From Arthrobacter sulfonylureivorans (GTDB taxonomy: Bacteria > Actinomycetota > Actinomycetes > Actinomycetales > Micrococcaceae), in NCBI GenBank assembly GCA_004000035.1, contig RJAE01000003.1, positions 62,001 through 126,000 on the forward strand: a DNA stretch of 64,000 nt, given 5' to 3'. Numbering within the stretch: the first letter of the stretch is position 1; every line of letters starts with the position of its first letter. The notes beneath the pieces are model-generated. The model saw only the letters and a program-made list of their open reading frames with translations. It did not search any database and was not told the origin of the DNA. Both the position numbers and the translations under genes were made by a program. Below are positions 26,586 to 35,003 of this stretch, in pieces.

Positions 26586-27473
26586 ATGTCCAAGAGAATT
26601 TACGTCTCGGTCGGTATCGACGTCGACGCTGTCGGCGGCTGGTTGGGTTCCTACGGTGGAGAGGACTCCCCGGGCGACATCTCCCGCGGGCTATTCGCTG
26701 GCGAGGTCGGTGTGCCCCGGCTGCTTCAGCTTGCCCAGCGCCGTCAGATGCCAGTGACCTGGTTCTGGCCGGGCCACTCCGTCGAGACGTTTCCAGAGCA
26801 GTTCGACGCCGTGGTTGCTGCCGGCCACGAGATCGGGGTGCATGGCTATAGCCATGAAAACCCCATCGCCATGACCCGCAAGCAGGAGACCGAGGTTCTT
26901 GACTACTGCACCAACCTGATCGAGAAACGTTCCGGGCGCAAGCCAGTTGGGTATGTGGCTCCCTGGTGGGAGTTCTCTCCGGTGACCAATGAGATCCTGC
27001 TTGAGCGCGGCTTCCTCTATGACCACTCGTTGATGCATGACGACTTCACCCCGTACTACGTGCGGGTTGGGGACAGCTGGACCAAAATCGACTACGAAGC
27101 CGAGTCGGCCCGGGAATGGATGAAGCCGCTGGTACGCGGCCGGGAAACCGATCTCATTGAAGTGGCGGCGTCGTGGTATCTCGATGATCTGCCGCCGATG
27201 ATGTTCATCAAGTCCAGCCCCAACAGCCACGGTTTCGTCAGCCCCTGGGACATCGAGCAGCTCTGGAAAGACCAGTTTGACTGGGTGTACCGCGAGATGG
27301 ACTACGCCGTCTTCCCGATCACCATCCACCCCGATGTCTCGGGCAAGCCGCAGAACCTGCTCATGCTCGAGCGGCTGTTCGACCACATCCAACAGCATGA
27401 CGGCGTTGAGTTCGCCTTCATGGAAGACCTCGCGCGGGACTTCGCCGCCCGCAACCCCCGAAAGGACTCCTGA
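26586..27473 (+). CDS. NodB-fold amidohydrolase, probable cyclic-imide hydrolase
   Basis: The 295-aa polysaccharide-deacetylase-family protein has metal-binding [10 protein letters not shown] (Asp12, Asp14) and HGYSHE (His86, His90). [11 protein letters not shown] and the [15 protein letters not shown] segment are not typical of chitin or peptidoglycan deacetylases. Length (about 293-295 aa) and cytosolic nature fit the bacterial imidase/cyclic imide hydrolase branch, which opens rings such as succinimide. Allantoinase PuuE is a more distant relative. Assigned from memory of the family, so substrate remains inference. Confidence 0.7.
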   Translation: MSKRIYVSVGIDVDAVGGWLGSYGGEDSPGDISRGLFAGEVGVPRLLQLAQRRQMPVTWFWPGHSVETFPEQFDAVVAAGHEIGVHGYSHENPIAMTRKQETEVLDYCTNLIEKRSGRKPVGYVAPWWEFSPVTNEILLERGFLYDHSLMHDDFTPYYVRVGDSWTKIDYEAESAREWMKPLVRGRETDLIEVAASWYLDDLPPMMFIKSSPNSHGFVSPWDIEQLWKDQFDWVYREMDYAVFPITIHPDVSGKPQNLLMLERLFDHIQQHDGVEFAFMEDLARDFAARNPRKDS

Positions 27474-27502
27474 GAGTCCTTGCGTCTAGGAAAGCAACTG
27501 CC

Positions 27503-28840
27503 ATGTCATCGCTTCGTTCCCCCGGCGGCCGCTCCGTCGAGCCGTGGAATGTCCCCATCACCAAGAAGACAATCACGCAGGTCTCAGTCGTCTGCTTTAT
27601 CGCCTGGGTCGCCTCGGTCTATGACTACACCCTCTTCGGCACCCTGCTGCCTGTCATCGCCGAGGAGTTCGGCTGGACACCCGCGCAAGCGACTGCCGTC
27701 AACACCTTCGCCACGATCGGCGTTTTCATCGTTTCCCTGCTCGTCGGCACCATCCTCGACCGGATGGGCCGCAAGAGAGCGCTGATCATCCTCATGCTTG
27801 GCGGGGCGGTGGCTTCCGGCCTGACCGGACTCGCCGCCGGCGCCGTCAGCCTGGTCATCATCCGCTCCTTCACCGGGTTCTCCATGTCCGAGGAGGTCGT
27901 CAACGCGGTCTACCTGAACGAGATCTACAAGGAGGCCAAAAGCCGGGGCCTGATGTACTCCCTGGTGCAGGGCGGTTGGCCGGTTGGGGCCCTTATTTCT
28001 GCGGGCCTCTCGGCGCTTCTGCTGCCGATCATCGGCTGGCGCTGGACCTTCGTGGTGGCCGCCGTCCTGTCCCTGGTCGTGGTGGCCTTGGCCCTCCGGC
28101 TGCCCGAATCGCCCACCTTTGCCGCCATGCAGGAGGTCAAACGCCGCCGTGCCAGCGGCGACGTCGACGGCGCGCACCGGCTGGCGGACGAACACGACCT
28201 CGAGGAGGCAGCCCACCATGCCACCGGCGTAAAGGATGTCTTCACCCCCGAGTTGCGTCGGCACACCATCCTGCTGTCCCTGTCGTGGTTCTTCAACTGG
28301 ATCTCCATCATGATCTTCTCCGTCCTTGGAACCACGATTCTGGTCGAGGCCAAGGGCGTTTCCTTCGAGAACTCCCTGGTCATTCTGGTTCTGGCTAACG
28401 CGGTGGGCTTCGTAGGGTACGTCTTCCACGGCTGGCTCGGTGACAAAATCAGCCGGAAGCGCACCGTCGTCCTCGGCTGGCTGGCGGGCGGCATCGTCAG
28501 CCTGATCATGCTGCTGGGCCCGGGGATCCCGGCAATCATCATCCCGCTGTACGCGCTGACCCTGTTCTTCCTCACCGGCCCCTACGCGGCGCTGCTGTTC
28601 TACATGGGCGAGTCCTTCCCCGCCCATGTGCGCGGCATGGGCACCAACGTGGCCCACGTGATGGCGCCGGTCGGCGGCATCGCCGGCTCCGGTCTGTTGT
28701 CCATCCTGCTCGCCGCCGGAGTGGATACCGGCTGGGCGGCGATCATCACCGGCACCGGCGGGCTGTTCATCTCGGCACTGTGCATGGCCGGCACGCGCAC
28801 CATCCACGATGCCCATCAGAAGACGACGGTGATCGCATGA
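27503..28840 (+). CDS. MFS transporter of the catabolic operon
   Basis: The 445-aa protein has 12 helices with the MFS loop GTILDRMGRKRAL and GWLGDKISRKRT. RLPESP after helix 6 is typical of metabolite:H+ symporters, sugar or acid types. It starts 29 bp after the imide-hydrolase-like gene and probably imports that pathway's substrate. Confidence 0.83.
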   Translation: MSSLRSPGGRSVEPWNVPITKKTITQVSVVCFIAWVASVYDYTLFGTLLPVIAEEFGWTPAQATAVNTFATIGVFIVSLLVGTILDRMGRKRALIILMLGGAVASGLTGLAAGAVSLVIIRSFTGFSMSEEVVNAVYLNEIYKEAKSRGLMYSLVQGGWPVGALISAGLSALLLPIIGWRWTFVVAAVLSLVVVALALRLPESPTFAAMQEVKRRRASGDVDGAHRLADEHDLEEAAHHATGVKDVFTPELRRHTILLSLSWFFNWISIMIFSVLGTTILVEAKGVSFENSLVILVLANAVGFVGYVFHGWLGDKISRKRTVVLGWLAGGIVSLIMLLGPGIPAIIIPLYALTLFFLTGPYAALLFYMGESFPAHVRGMGTNVAHVMAPVGGIAGSGLLSILLAAGVDTGWAAIITGTGGLFISALCMAGTRTIHDAHQKTTVIA

Positions 28841-28883
28841 CCACCAACGCCAACTGCAAGAACAGCAGAAGGACGGTGCCCGC

Positions 28884-29663
28884 GTGAACCGCGACGACGG
28901 ACTCGAGGGCAAGGTCGCCGTGATCTCCGGCGGTGGCAGCGGGATCGGCCGGGCGCTCGCCGTAGCCTACGCCCGGGCCGGCGCCCACAGTGTGATCGGC
29001 TACCTCCCTTCGGATCCCCACGACGCGACGGACACGGTCCATGCCGTCGAGGATGCCGCCGGTCGCTGCGTCGCCGTCCCGATGGACGTTCGCCGTTTCG
29101 AGGACACGGAGAAGCTAGCCCAGGCCGCGCTGGACGAGTTCGGCCGGCTGGACATCTCGGTGGCCGCGGCGGGTATTCTGCGCCGGGCGCCACTGGCTGA
29201 CATGACCGACGAGGCGTGGGACGGCATGATGGCTGTCGACCTTTCCGGCGTCCTGCGCGTCTTCCGCTCGTGCAGCATGCGGATGGACCGCGGCGGGGCG
29301 ATGGTCGCCACGTCCTCGATCGCCGGCGGCGTTTACGGTTGGGAAGAGCACAGCCATTATGCCGCCGCCAAATCCGGCCTGCTTGGCCTGTGCCGGTCCT
29401 TGGCCGTTGAGCTGGCCCCGCGCCGGATCCGGGTCAACGCCATTATCCCGGGGCTCATCGAGAGCCCGCAGTCCCTGGATCCGGTGAACTCGCTGGGCAG
29501 GGAAGGCCTCGACGCCGCCGGATCCATCATCCCGTGGGGCAGGGTAGGCAACGTGGACGAGGCCGCCCGCGCAGTCCGCTTCCTCACCAGCGACGACTCG
29601 GCCTACATCACGGGACAACAGCTCATTGTCGACGGCGGGCTGACCGTCCGCTGGCCGAGCTGA
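28884..29663 (+). CDS. short-chain dehydrogenase/reductase (SDR) 1
   Basis: The 259-aa classical SDR has the cofactor motif GGGSGIGRALA, ASSIAGG with the active-site Ser region, and YAAAK. NAD(P) preference is unclear; VIGYLPSDPH follows the second beta strand. It starts 43 bp after the MFS gene and precedes a second SDR by 19 bp, so it sits in the same operon. Substrate unknown. Confidence 0.85.
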   Translation: MNRDDGLEGKVAVISGGGSGIGRALAVAYARAGAHSVIGYLPSDPHDATDTVHAVEDAAGRCVAVPMDVRRFEDTEKLAQAALDEFGRLDISVAAAGILRRAPLADMTDEAWDGMMAVDLSGVLRVFRSCSMRMDRGGAMVATSSIAGGVYGWEEHSHYAAAKSGLLGLCRSLAVELAPRRIRVNAIIPGLIESPQSLDPVNSLGREGLDAAGSIIPWGRVGNVDEAARAVRFLTSDDSAYITGQQLIVDGGLTVRWPS

Positions 29664-29682
29664 GTGTCGGACAGGAGTTGAG

Positions 29683-30435
29683 ATGGAACGACAGCTCGCA
29701 GACAAGATCGCCGTCATTTCCGGCGGCGGCAGCGGGATCGGTGCAGCCATCGCTCTGCTCTTTGCCCAGGAGGGCGCCGATGTGGTGCTGCTGGACCGGG
29801 ACGAACAGAGCGCCGCGGCCGTTGCAGCCGAGGCCGGCACCTTCGGCGGCCGCACCGCAGCCCTCGCTGTGGACGTCACCGACGGCGAAGCAGTGCGGCG
29901 GGTGATGGACCACGTCGCTGCAACGTTCGGCGGCATTGACATCCTGGTCAGTGCCGCTGGCATTCTCGACGAGACGCCGCTGCTGGAAATGAGCGAAGCG
30001 ACGTTCGATAAGACCCTCGCCGTGGACCTCAAGGGCGTGTTCCTGGCTGCGCGTTGGGCAGCGCCCCACATGGTGGAGCGCGGCGGAGGCCGGATCATCA
30101 ACATCGCCTCGCAGCTCGGGCTCAAAGGCGGGGTCGGCTTGACTCACTACGTGGCCGCCAAGGCAGGGGTGATCGGGATGACCAAAGCGATGGCACTGGA
30201 GTTGGCCGAGCACCACATCCTCGTCAATGCGATCGCCCCGGGGCCCATCTTTACTCCGTTGATCGAGGGACTCTCCGAGGAGTGGAAGGCCGCCAAACAG
30301 GCGGAGCTTCCCATCGGCCGCTTCGGACAGGTCCATGAGGTGGCGCCCACGGCCTTGCTGCTGGCCTCCTCGCCCGGCGGAGACCTCTACACCGGGCAGA
30401 CTCTGGGCCCCAACAGCGGGGACGTGATGCCGTAA
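29683..30435 (+). CDS. short-chain dehydrogenase/reductase (SDR) 2
   Basis: The 250-aa SDR has GGGSGIGAAIA, Asp after strand 2 (VVLLDRDEQ, suggesting NAD), NIASQLG with Ser, and YVAAK. About a third identical in outline to the preceding SDR. It is the last gene of the 25588-30435 operon; both enzymes probably oxidise or reduce a hydroxy/keto intermediate. Substrate unknown. Confidence 0.85.
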   Translation: MERQLADKIAVISGGGSGIGAAIALLFAQEGADVVLLDRDEQSAAAVAAEAGTFGGRTAALAVDVTDGEAVRRVMDHVAATFGGIDILVSAAGILDETPLLEMSEATFDKTLAVDLKGVFLAARWAAPHMVERGGGRIINIASQLGLKGGVGLTHYVAAKAGVIGMTKAMALELAEHHILVNAIAPGPIFTPLIEGLSEEWKAAKQAELPIGRFGQVHEVAPTALLLASSPGGDLYTGQTLGPNSGDVMP

Positions 30436-30566
30436 CCGAGTCGAAGGTGTTGGGGTGTCCAGCTTGCCCTGGGTACAGATGTCAACGGTTCTTTCGCGCA
30501 ACCCCAAGTGTTTCTACAGAGCGTAGAATTGACTTGTCCGGTCCGCTCGCCAGTGAAAGGACGTTC

Positions 30567-31145
30567 ATGGACTTCTTCCTCGGGCTGCCGCTGGGCTGGG
30601 CGATCGCCGCGCTCTTCGGCGGTGCGATGCTCCGGTCCAACGCCACGTACTGGCTGGGCCGCGGCGTTGCCGCTGGCTGCCGCCACACCCGACTGGAGAA
30701 GCATGTGAACGGGCCGCTGATGCGCCGGGCGGAAGCGATGGCGGCCAGGTTCGGTCCGTTCGCGGTGACGCTATGCTTCCTGACCGTCGGCCTGCAGACC
30801 GCCGTGATCGGCAGTTCGGGCATCGCCCGCATGCCGCTGCGCCGCTTCCTGCCCGCAGTCATCGCTGGCAGCCTGATCTGGGCCGTCGTCTACGCCACGG
30901 TGGGGTTGGCCGCGATCGCGGCCTGGTTCGCCCTCATCCTCGCGTCCCCGTGGGCGGCGGCAGGCGCAGCGGTGGCCATCGCCGTCGTCGTCATTCTGTT
31001 GGTGAAGCGGCGGCGCGCCAAGCGCCATCAGCAGATGGTGGACGACGGCGGTGCTCCGGTTGGGCCGGAAAGTCCGGTCGAGCGGCTGCCGGCTTTCACG
31101 GACCACCACTCTGCGGCTCTACCGACGGGCCTGCGGATTCGGTGA
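30567..31145 (+). CDS. DedA/VTT-like small membrane protein, paralogue 2
   Basis: The 192-aa protein shares with the 9882-10361 product the segments MLRSNATYWLGR, RRAEAMAARFG, FLTVGLQTAVIG and RMPLRRFLPAVIAGS. It adds a charged C-terminal tail. ATG 30567 is supported by AAGGA upstream. A membrane protein of DedA/SNARE-associated type; role unknown. Confidence 0.72.
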   Translation: MDFFLGLPLGWAIAALFGGAMLRSNATYWLGRGVAAGCRHTRLEKHVNGPLMRRAEAMAARFGPFAVTLCFLTVGLQTAVIGSSGIARMPLRRFLPAVIAGSLIWAVVYATVGLAAIAAWFALILASPWAAAGAAVAIAVVVILLVKRRRAKRHQQMVDDGGAPVGPESPVERLPAFTDHHSAALPTGLRIR

Positions 31146-31316
31146 GCGGAACGGGCGGCGCAAGCCGACGGTGATCGCGGCCTTGGCCCATTGCGGCACC
31201 GTCCGTCATCGGATGTACACTGCCCCGTTCCCTGGGCCGAGCCGGAGGATTCCGCCCCAGGCGTCACCCGCTGCGGGCGATGGCCCAAAGGTGCGCGCGG
31301 AGGATAATGGTGCGCG

Positions 31317-31958
31317 ATGAGCACCGTCCACGATAGTTCCGCTCGGCGGCGTGGGCAGCGCCTGTGGGTGCTGCTGCGTCCCGCCCTGACCGGCGTCGCC
31401 CTGCTGGTGGTTTATTACACGATGCCGCTTAACCGGGATGGCTCCCTGCCAGCGCTTTTGGTTGGCCTCGGTGCGCTGGGTGCGCTGGTCGCCTGGCAGA
31501 TAAGGGCGGTGACGACGTCGCCGTCGCCGCGGCTGCGTGCCATCGAGGCGTTGGCCACTTCGATCCCGCTGTACATTGTCCTGTTCGCAGCCTCGTACGT
31601 CACTACGTCCATTTGGGACTCGGGTGCTTTCACGGAAGCGATGGACCGGACCGACGCTTTGTACTTCACCATCACCACGCTGGCCACGGTGGGATTTGGT
31701 GATATCACTCCGGTATCGCAGGCCGCACGAATCGCTGTCACCGTGCAGATGGTCACCGGGCTGATACTTCTTGGTCTGGTGATCAAGGCTTTCCTGGGCG
31801 CGGTGCAGATTGGCCTCAAGAACTCCGCGGACAGTCGCGGCGGTCACGCCGAGGCCGACGAGCCTCGACACGGCGGCGACGAAGGAGACCCCGCTGGGGC
31901 CGATGGGCCCGCACCCGGCGACGGCGACCCCTCCGACAGTGGCCCCGCCGGCCGGTAA
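31317..31958 (+). CDS. two-helix potassium channel
   Basis: The 213-aa protein has the K+ selectivity filter TVGFGD (124-129) between pore helix TITTLA and helix VTVQMVTGLILLGLV. It has further hydrophobic helices near 16-36 and 44-61, and a disordered, acidic tail. It lacks an RCK domain, so gating is probably voltage-independent or unknown. A GCGGAGGA site is 12 bases before ATG 31317. Confidence 0.87.
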   Translation: MSTVHDSSARRRGQRLWVLLRPALTGVALLVVYYTMPLNRDGSLPALLVGLGALGALVAWQIRAVTTSPSPRLRAIEALATSIPLYIVLFAASYVTTSIWDSGAFTEAMDRTDALYFTITTLATVGFGDITPVSQAARIAVTVQMVTGLILLGLVIKAFLGAVQIGLKNSADSRGGHAEADEPRHGGDEGDPAGADGPAPGDGDPSDSGPAGR

Positions 31959-31972
31959 GCAACAAGCCCGAG

Positions 31973-32437
31973 TTACCAGTCAGCACCAGGATTCGTTGGT
32001 GTTGCGCCGCCCGGTGTTGCGCCCGGTGAGCTTGGTTGCTCTAACCGGAGGGCCCGCGCCTTGACGTGTTCGAACTCTTGCTGGTTGATCGCGCCGGAGT
32101 CCAGCAGCTCCTTGGCTTTGGCTATCTCCTCACTCGGACTCGCGCCAGCCACCCCGCGGATGTACGACTCGGTATCCATGCGCATCGCTTGCGACGCTGC
32201 GTGGCTGCGCTCGGCCATTCCCCTGCCGCGAGCTATCAGATAGATCAGCGAAGTCAGGAAGGGCAGGAAAAGAAGGAAGATCAGCCATACTGCCTTCAGC
32301 CACCCGTTCAGCGACCTGTCACGGAACAGGTCAGTGATGATTCCGAACAGCACGAAGAGGTAGGCGATGAAAGCGAAAGCCCAAAAGAACCACCAGATCG
32401 TGTCCCAAAATGATTCCCCGAAGTTCACGGCATCCAC
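31973..32437 (-). CDS. SHOCT-domain membrane protein with PLDc_N-like helices
   Basis: The 154-aa protein has two membrane helices (about 10-34 and 46-68; IWWFFWAFAFIAYLFVLFG and WLIFLLFLPFLTSLIYL), then a SHOCT motif (EEIAKAKELLDSGAINQQEF) near residues 103-122 and a Pro/Gly-rich tail. SHOCT proteins often act in membrane complexes, but the role is unclear. Convergent with the K+ channel gene, 14 bp away. Confidence 0.82.
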   Translation of the reverse strand: MDAVNFGESFWDTIWWFFWAFAFIAYLFVLFGIITDLFRDRSLNGWLKAVWLIFLLFLPFLTSLIYLIARGRGMAERSHAASQAMRMDTESYIRGVAGASPSEEIAKAKELLDSGAINQQEFEHVKARALRLEQPSSPGATPGGATPTNPGADW

Positions 32438-32659
32438 CTCCGATTTCCCGGCACCGGCGAACCGGATAGCCTAGAGCCCTTCCAGAACGTGGGCGCAGTC
32501 TACAACCTCGCCGTGCAGTGCCGTCAAGACCCCGGCGCGCAGGGCTGCAGTTGGCGTCCTTGGCGGCAGTCCACGCGTCACGTTTCCCGCTCGCCTTGCG
32601 ACCGTCTCAGCGGCGCCGATCGTCGGCCGACCGCGGAAAGCCGGGGTATCCCTATTAGT

Positions 32660-33163
32660 GTGTTGTGGGTGGAAGCCCAGATTCTTGCGACCGTCGTCTG
32701 CGGTCTGCTCATCGCCGTTGGAATTGCCGGCATCGTCGTGCCCGTTTTGCCCGGCACCATCACCATTGGCATCAGCCTGCTGGTATGGGCCATTGCCCTG
32801 CAGAACATGGTGGGCTGGGTGGTCTTCGCCATCGGCATGGTGTTCGTGGCCGCCGGCATGCTGGCCAGTCTGGTGCTCACCGGCCGGCGGCTGAAGCAGC
32901 GGCAGGTGCCCAACTGGTCCATCCTGGTTGCCGTGCTGACGGGCGTCGTTGGAATGTTCGTGATTCCCGTGGTGGGGCTGTTCATCGGGTTTGCGGCAGG
33001 CCTGCTGCTCAGCGAATACGCCCGACGGCGGCACTTCGGCCAGGCAGTCGGGGCCAGTTGGGCAGCGCTCAAGGCCGTGGGCCTCGGCATGCTGGTGGAG
33101 TTGGGCTGTGCGTTCGCGGCCGGGGCCGTCTGGGTGGTCGGCGTGCTGGTGCAGTTCGTCTAG
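32660..33163 (+). CDS. DUF456 membrane protein
   Basis: The 167-aa protein has about four helices and a glycine-rich pattern (GIAGIVVPVLPGT, IGFAAGLLLSEYARRR) of the DUF456 family. Family function is unknown. The start is uncertain: GTG 32660 or GTG 32669, neither with a strong ribosome site. Confidence 0.72.
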   Translation: MLWVEAQILATVVCGLLIAVGIAGIVVPVLPGTITIGISLLVWAIALQNMVGWVVFAIGMVFVAAGMLASLVLTGRRLKQRQVPNWSILVAVLTGVVGMFVIPVVGLFIGFAAGLLLSEYARRRHFGQAVGASWAALKAVGLGMLVELGCAFAAGAVWVVGVLVQFV

Positions 33164-33166
33164 AAA

Positions 33167-33637
33167 TCAGTCCTGCTTGAGCAGCCCGGTGGTCCGGTAG
33201 GGGATGACTTCACGCAGGAACATCTGCGTGGACGTGCGTGTGATGCCGGGGCAGAACCGGATCTCCTCGCTCACCCGGTACAGGTCGTCCGGGCTGTGTG
33301 CCACCACACGGATCAGCAGGTCGGTATCGCCGGCCGGGGCATGGCATTCGAGCACTTCGGGGATCTTCCGCAGCGCTTCCACTGCATCGTTGAGCTTGCT
33401 CTGGTCCAGTTCGGCGCTCACCATCGCCATCACCCCGCGGTCCAAAGCCTGCGGAAGCACCCGGGCCGAGTGGGTGCGCAGACAGCCCGAGGCGGCGAGA
33501 CGTTCCAGCCTGGAGTGGACGGTGCCTCGCGCCAGGCCGAGCCGCTGCGCCAACATCATCACCGGGACCCGCGGGTCCTCGTCCAGCGCCAGCAGGATCC
33601 TCCGGTCGGTGGCGTCCAGTTGCTGCAATTTGACCAC
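33167..33637 (-). CDS. Lrp/AsnC-family regulator
   Basis: The 156-aa protein has an AsnC HTH (DATDRRILLALDEDPRVPV and RLGLARGTVHSRLERL) and a RAM ligand-binding domain (GDTDLLIRV, ITRTSTQMFLREV). It forms octamers in homologues and responds to amino acids. GTG 33637 fits the family start; GTG 33670 is an alternative. Targets are unknown. It ends 3 bp from the convergent DUF456 gene. Confidence 0.87.
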   Translation of the reverse strand: MVKLQQLDATDRRILLALDEDPRVPVMMLAQRLGLARGTVHSRLERLAASGCLRTHSARVLPQALDRGVMAMVSAELDQSKLNDAVEALRKIPEVLECHAPAGDTDLLIRVVAHSPDDLYRVSEEIRFCPGITRTSTQMFLREVIPYRTTGLLKQD

Positions 33638-33842
33638 TTCCTGCCGATAGCTCGCCGGGTACTTGAACACTCTGATCAAGTATAAGCCTGCCTCTTGCAC
33701 GGATTGTAGCCATGCTGCTGGAATGGCTATCAGATCGGGCGAAGCCACAAGCCGTAGCCCGCTGAGGTACACCGTCCAAGCTCACGACGCAGGGACAGTG
33801 TCTGCGGGCCCGCGAAGCCCGGACCTTGTTGTTCACACAGCC

Positions 33843-33885
33843 GAAGACCCCTGCCAGTCCGGATTCCGGATCGCCAGGGGTCTCG
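33843..33885 (-). terminator. hairpin after the 175-aa membrane gene
   Basis: A 9-bp stem (AGACCCCTG at 33845 with CAGGGGTCT at 33875) encloses a further GC-rich inner hairpin. It lies 45 bp past the stop of the minus-strand gene at 33930. A T-run is weak. Confidence 0.5.
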
Positions 33886-33929
33886 CTGTTTGTGGGGTCA
33901 GGGGGCGCTGCTGGATTTACTGCGCTGAC

Positions 33930-34457
33930 TCAGGCGGCATTCGCCGGAGTGTTGCCGTTGAGCGGGGGAGTGTTCGGCTTCTCGCGTGGTTGGAAGAACC
34001 GCTTGTAACCGAGGAAAAGCACCACGGCCAGGCCCACGGTCACCACTATGAACGAGAGCGTGGTGCTCCCGGACATGAAGCTCCGCGCGATGCTGTAAAT
34101 CAGGGTGAACAGGCTGCCGAGCATGACGCCATTGGCCAGCACCCGGTTGCGCTTCTCCACCACCAGGCTCAGGCCGAGCAGGGCAACCGAGCTGATGAGT
34201 GCCGAAATGGTGACATTGCGGTTGTAGATCTCAGATGCTTCGTCGTACTCGCGGAAAGCTGCTTCTTGCTGCATCTGGATCTCGCGCTGCTCCGCTAGCT
34301 CCTTATCCGTCGGGTTCGTCTTCTCGAAGATCGTCTCCACCGGAAACTGCGGCGCCTCCGGTGGAGCATAGAACGTGCGGATGCCCAGCCCCACGAAGAG
34401 CGCGATGATGACCCCCAAGAAGACCGTGTAGACGGCCTTGAGAACTTTATTGTCCAT
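33930..34457 (-). CDS. hypothetical membrane protein, 175 aa
   Basis: Four predicted helices lie at about 8-27, 83-100, 108-126 and 133-151. An acidic, glutamine-rich outer or inner loop (KELAEQREIQMQQEAAFRE) separates helix 1 from the rest, and the tail is Pro/Asn-rich. No family recognised. It precedes the tRNA-Ala gene divergently. Confidence 0.65.
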   Translation of the reverse strand: MDNKVLKAVYTVFLGVIIALFVGLGIRTFYAPPEAPQFPVETIFEKTNPTDKELAEQREIQMQQEAAFREYDEASEIYNRNVTISALISSVALLGLSLVVEKRNRVLANGVMLGSLFTLIYSIARSFMSGSTTLSFIVVTVGLAVVLFLGYKRFFQPREKPNTPPLNGNTPANAA

Positions 34458-34653
34458 GGCAAGAGTTTATGGCGCGGGTTCGACTTGCCTGCGCGGACGC
34501 CAGTGAACGCTGCACATTCGTTACAAGAGTGGGTGAACTGCGGTGGGGCATTGGTTGTGCCGGGCGCCACGGCAGCGTGTCTGGCGCGCAACACTGCATC
34601 CTTTCAGCTTGGCGATCTGCGCGCCGCAGACTTATGATCGAACGCAGTGGCAC

Positions 34654-34726
34654 GGGGCTTTAGCTCAGTTGGTAGAGCGTTTCGTTCGCAATGAAAAGGT
34701 CAGGGGTTCGATTCCCCTAAGCTCCA
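34654..34726 (+). tRNA. tRNA-Ala (anticodon CGC)
   Basis: A 73-base cloverleaf: acceptor GGGGCTT with AAGCTCC, D-arm GCTC/GAGC, anticodon stem TTTCG/TGAAA with loop TTCGCAA (anticodon CGC at 34687-34689), and a T-arm with TTCGATT. The acceptor has the G3-U70 pair that marks alanine tRNAs, agreeing with the anticodon for GCG. No 3' CCA is encoded. Confidence 0.95.
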
Positions 34727-34733
34727 CACATCG

Positions 34734-34777
34734 AAGGCCCCTACTTCCTTCTAAACAAAGGGAAGTGGGGGCCTTTT
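34734..34777 (+). terminator. terminator of the tRNA-Ala gene
   Basis: A 15-bp stem (AAGGCCCCTACTTCC with GGAAGTGGGGGCCTT, one mismatch) with a 12-base loop ends in TTTT. It follows the tRNA by 8 bases. The rest of the gap to 35003 holds no clear gene. Confidence 0.88.
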
Positions 34778-35003
34778 GCTGTCTTGACGTTAAGACCCGG
34801 CATCACTACCGGCTCTTGGCATGAGGGAGTCCTGCCGCTTCGCCACTTAGGCCCTGAATCACCCAGCCAAGTCCGCCCACCCGCGGGGACCTGTGAGGTT
34901 TTCCGGAGATTCCCTTACGCATGCGCCCTGACGTCCGATTGCATCCCTTGACACCCGTGCCCGCATTCCCGCAGTCGGCGTCACTACGAACGGATCCAGT
35001 TTG

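Noticed and set aside
34654-34726. tRNA gene as an attachment site of a mobile element
   Set aside because: No integrase, direct repeat of the tRNA end or foreign-looking region was seen nearby.
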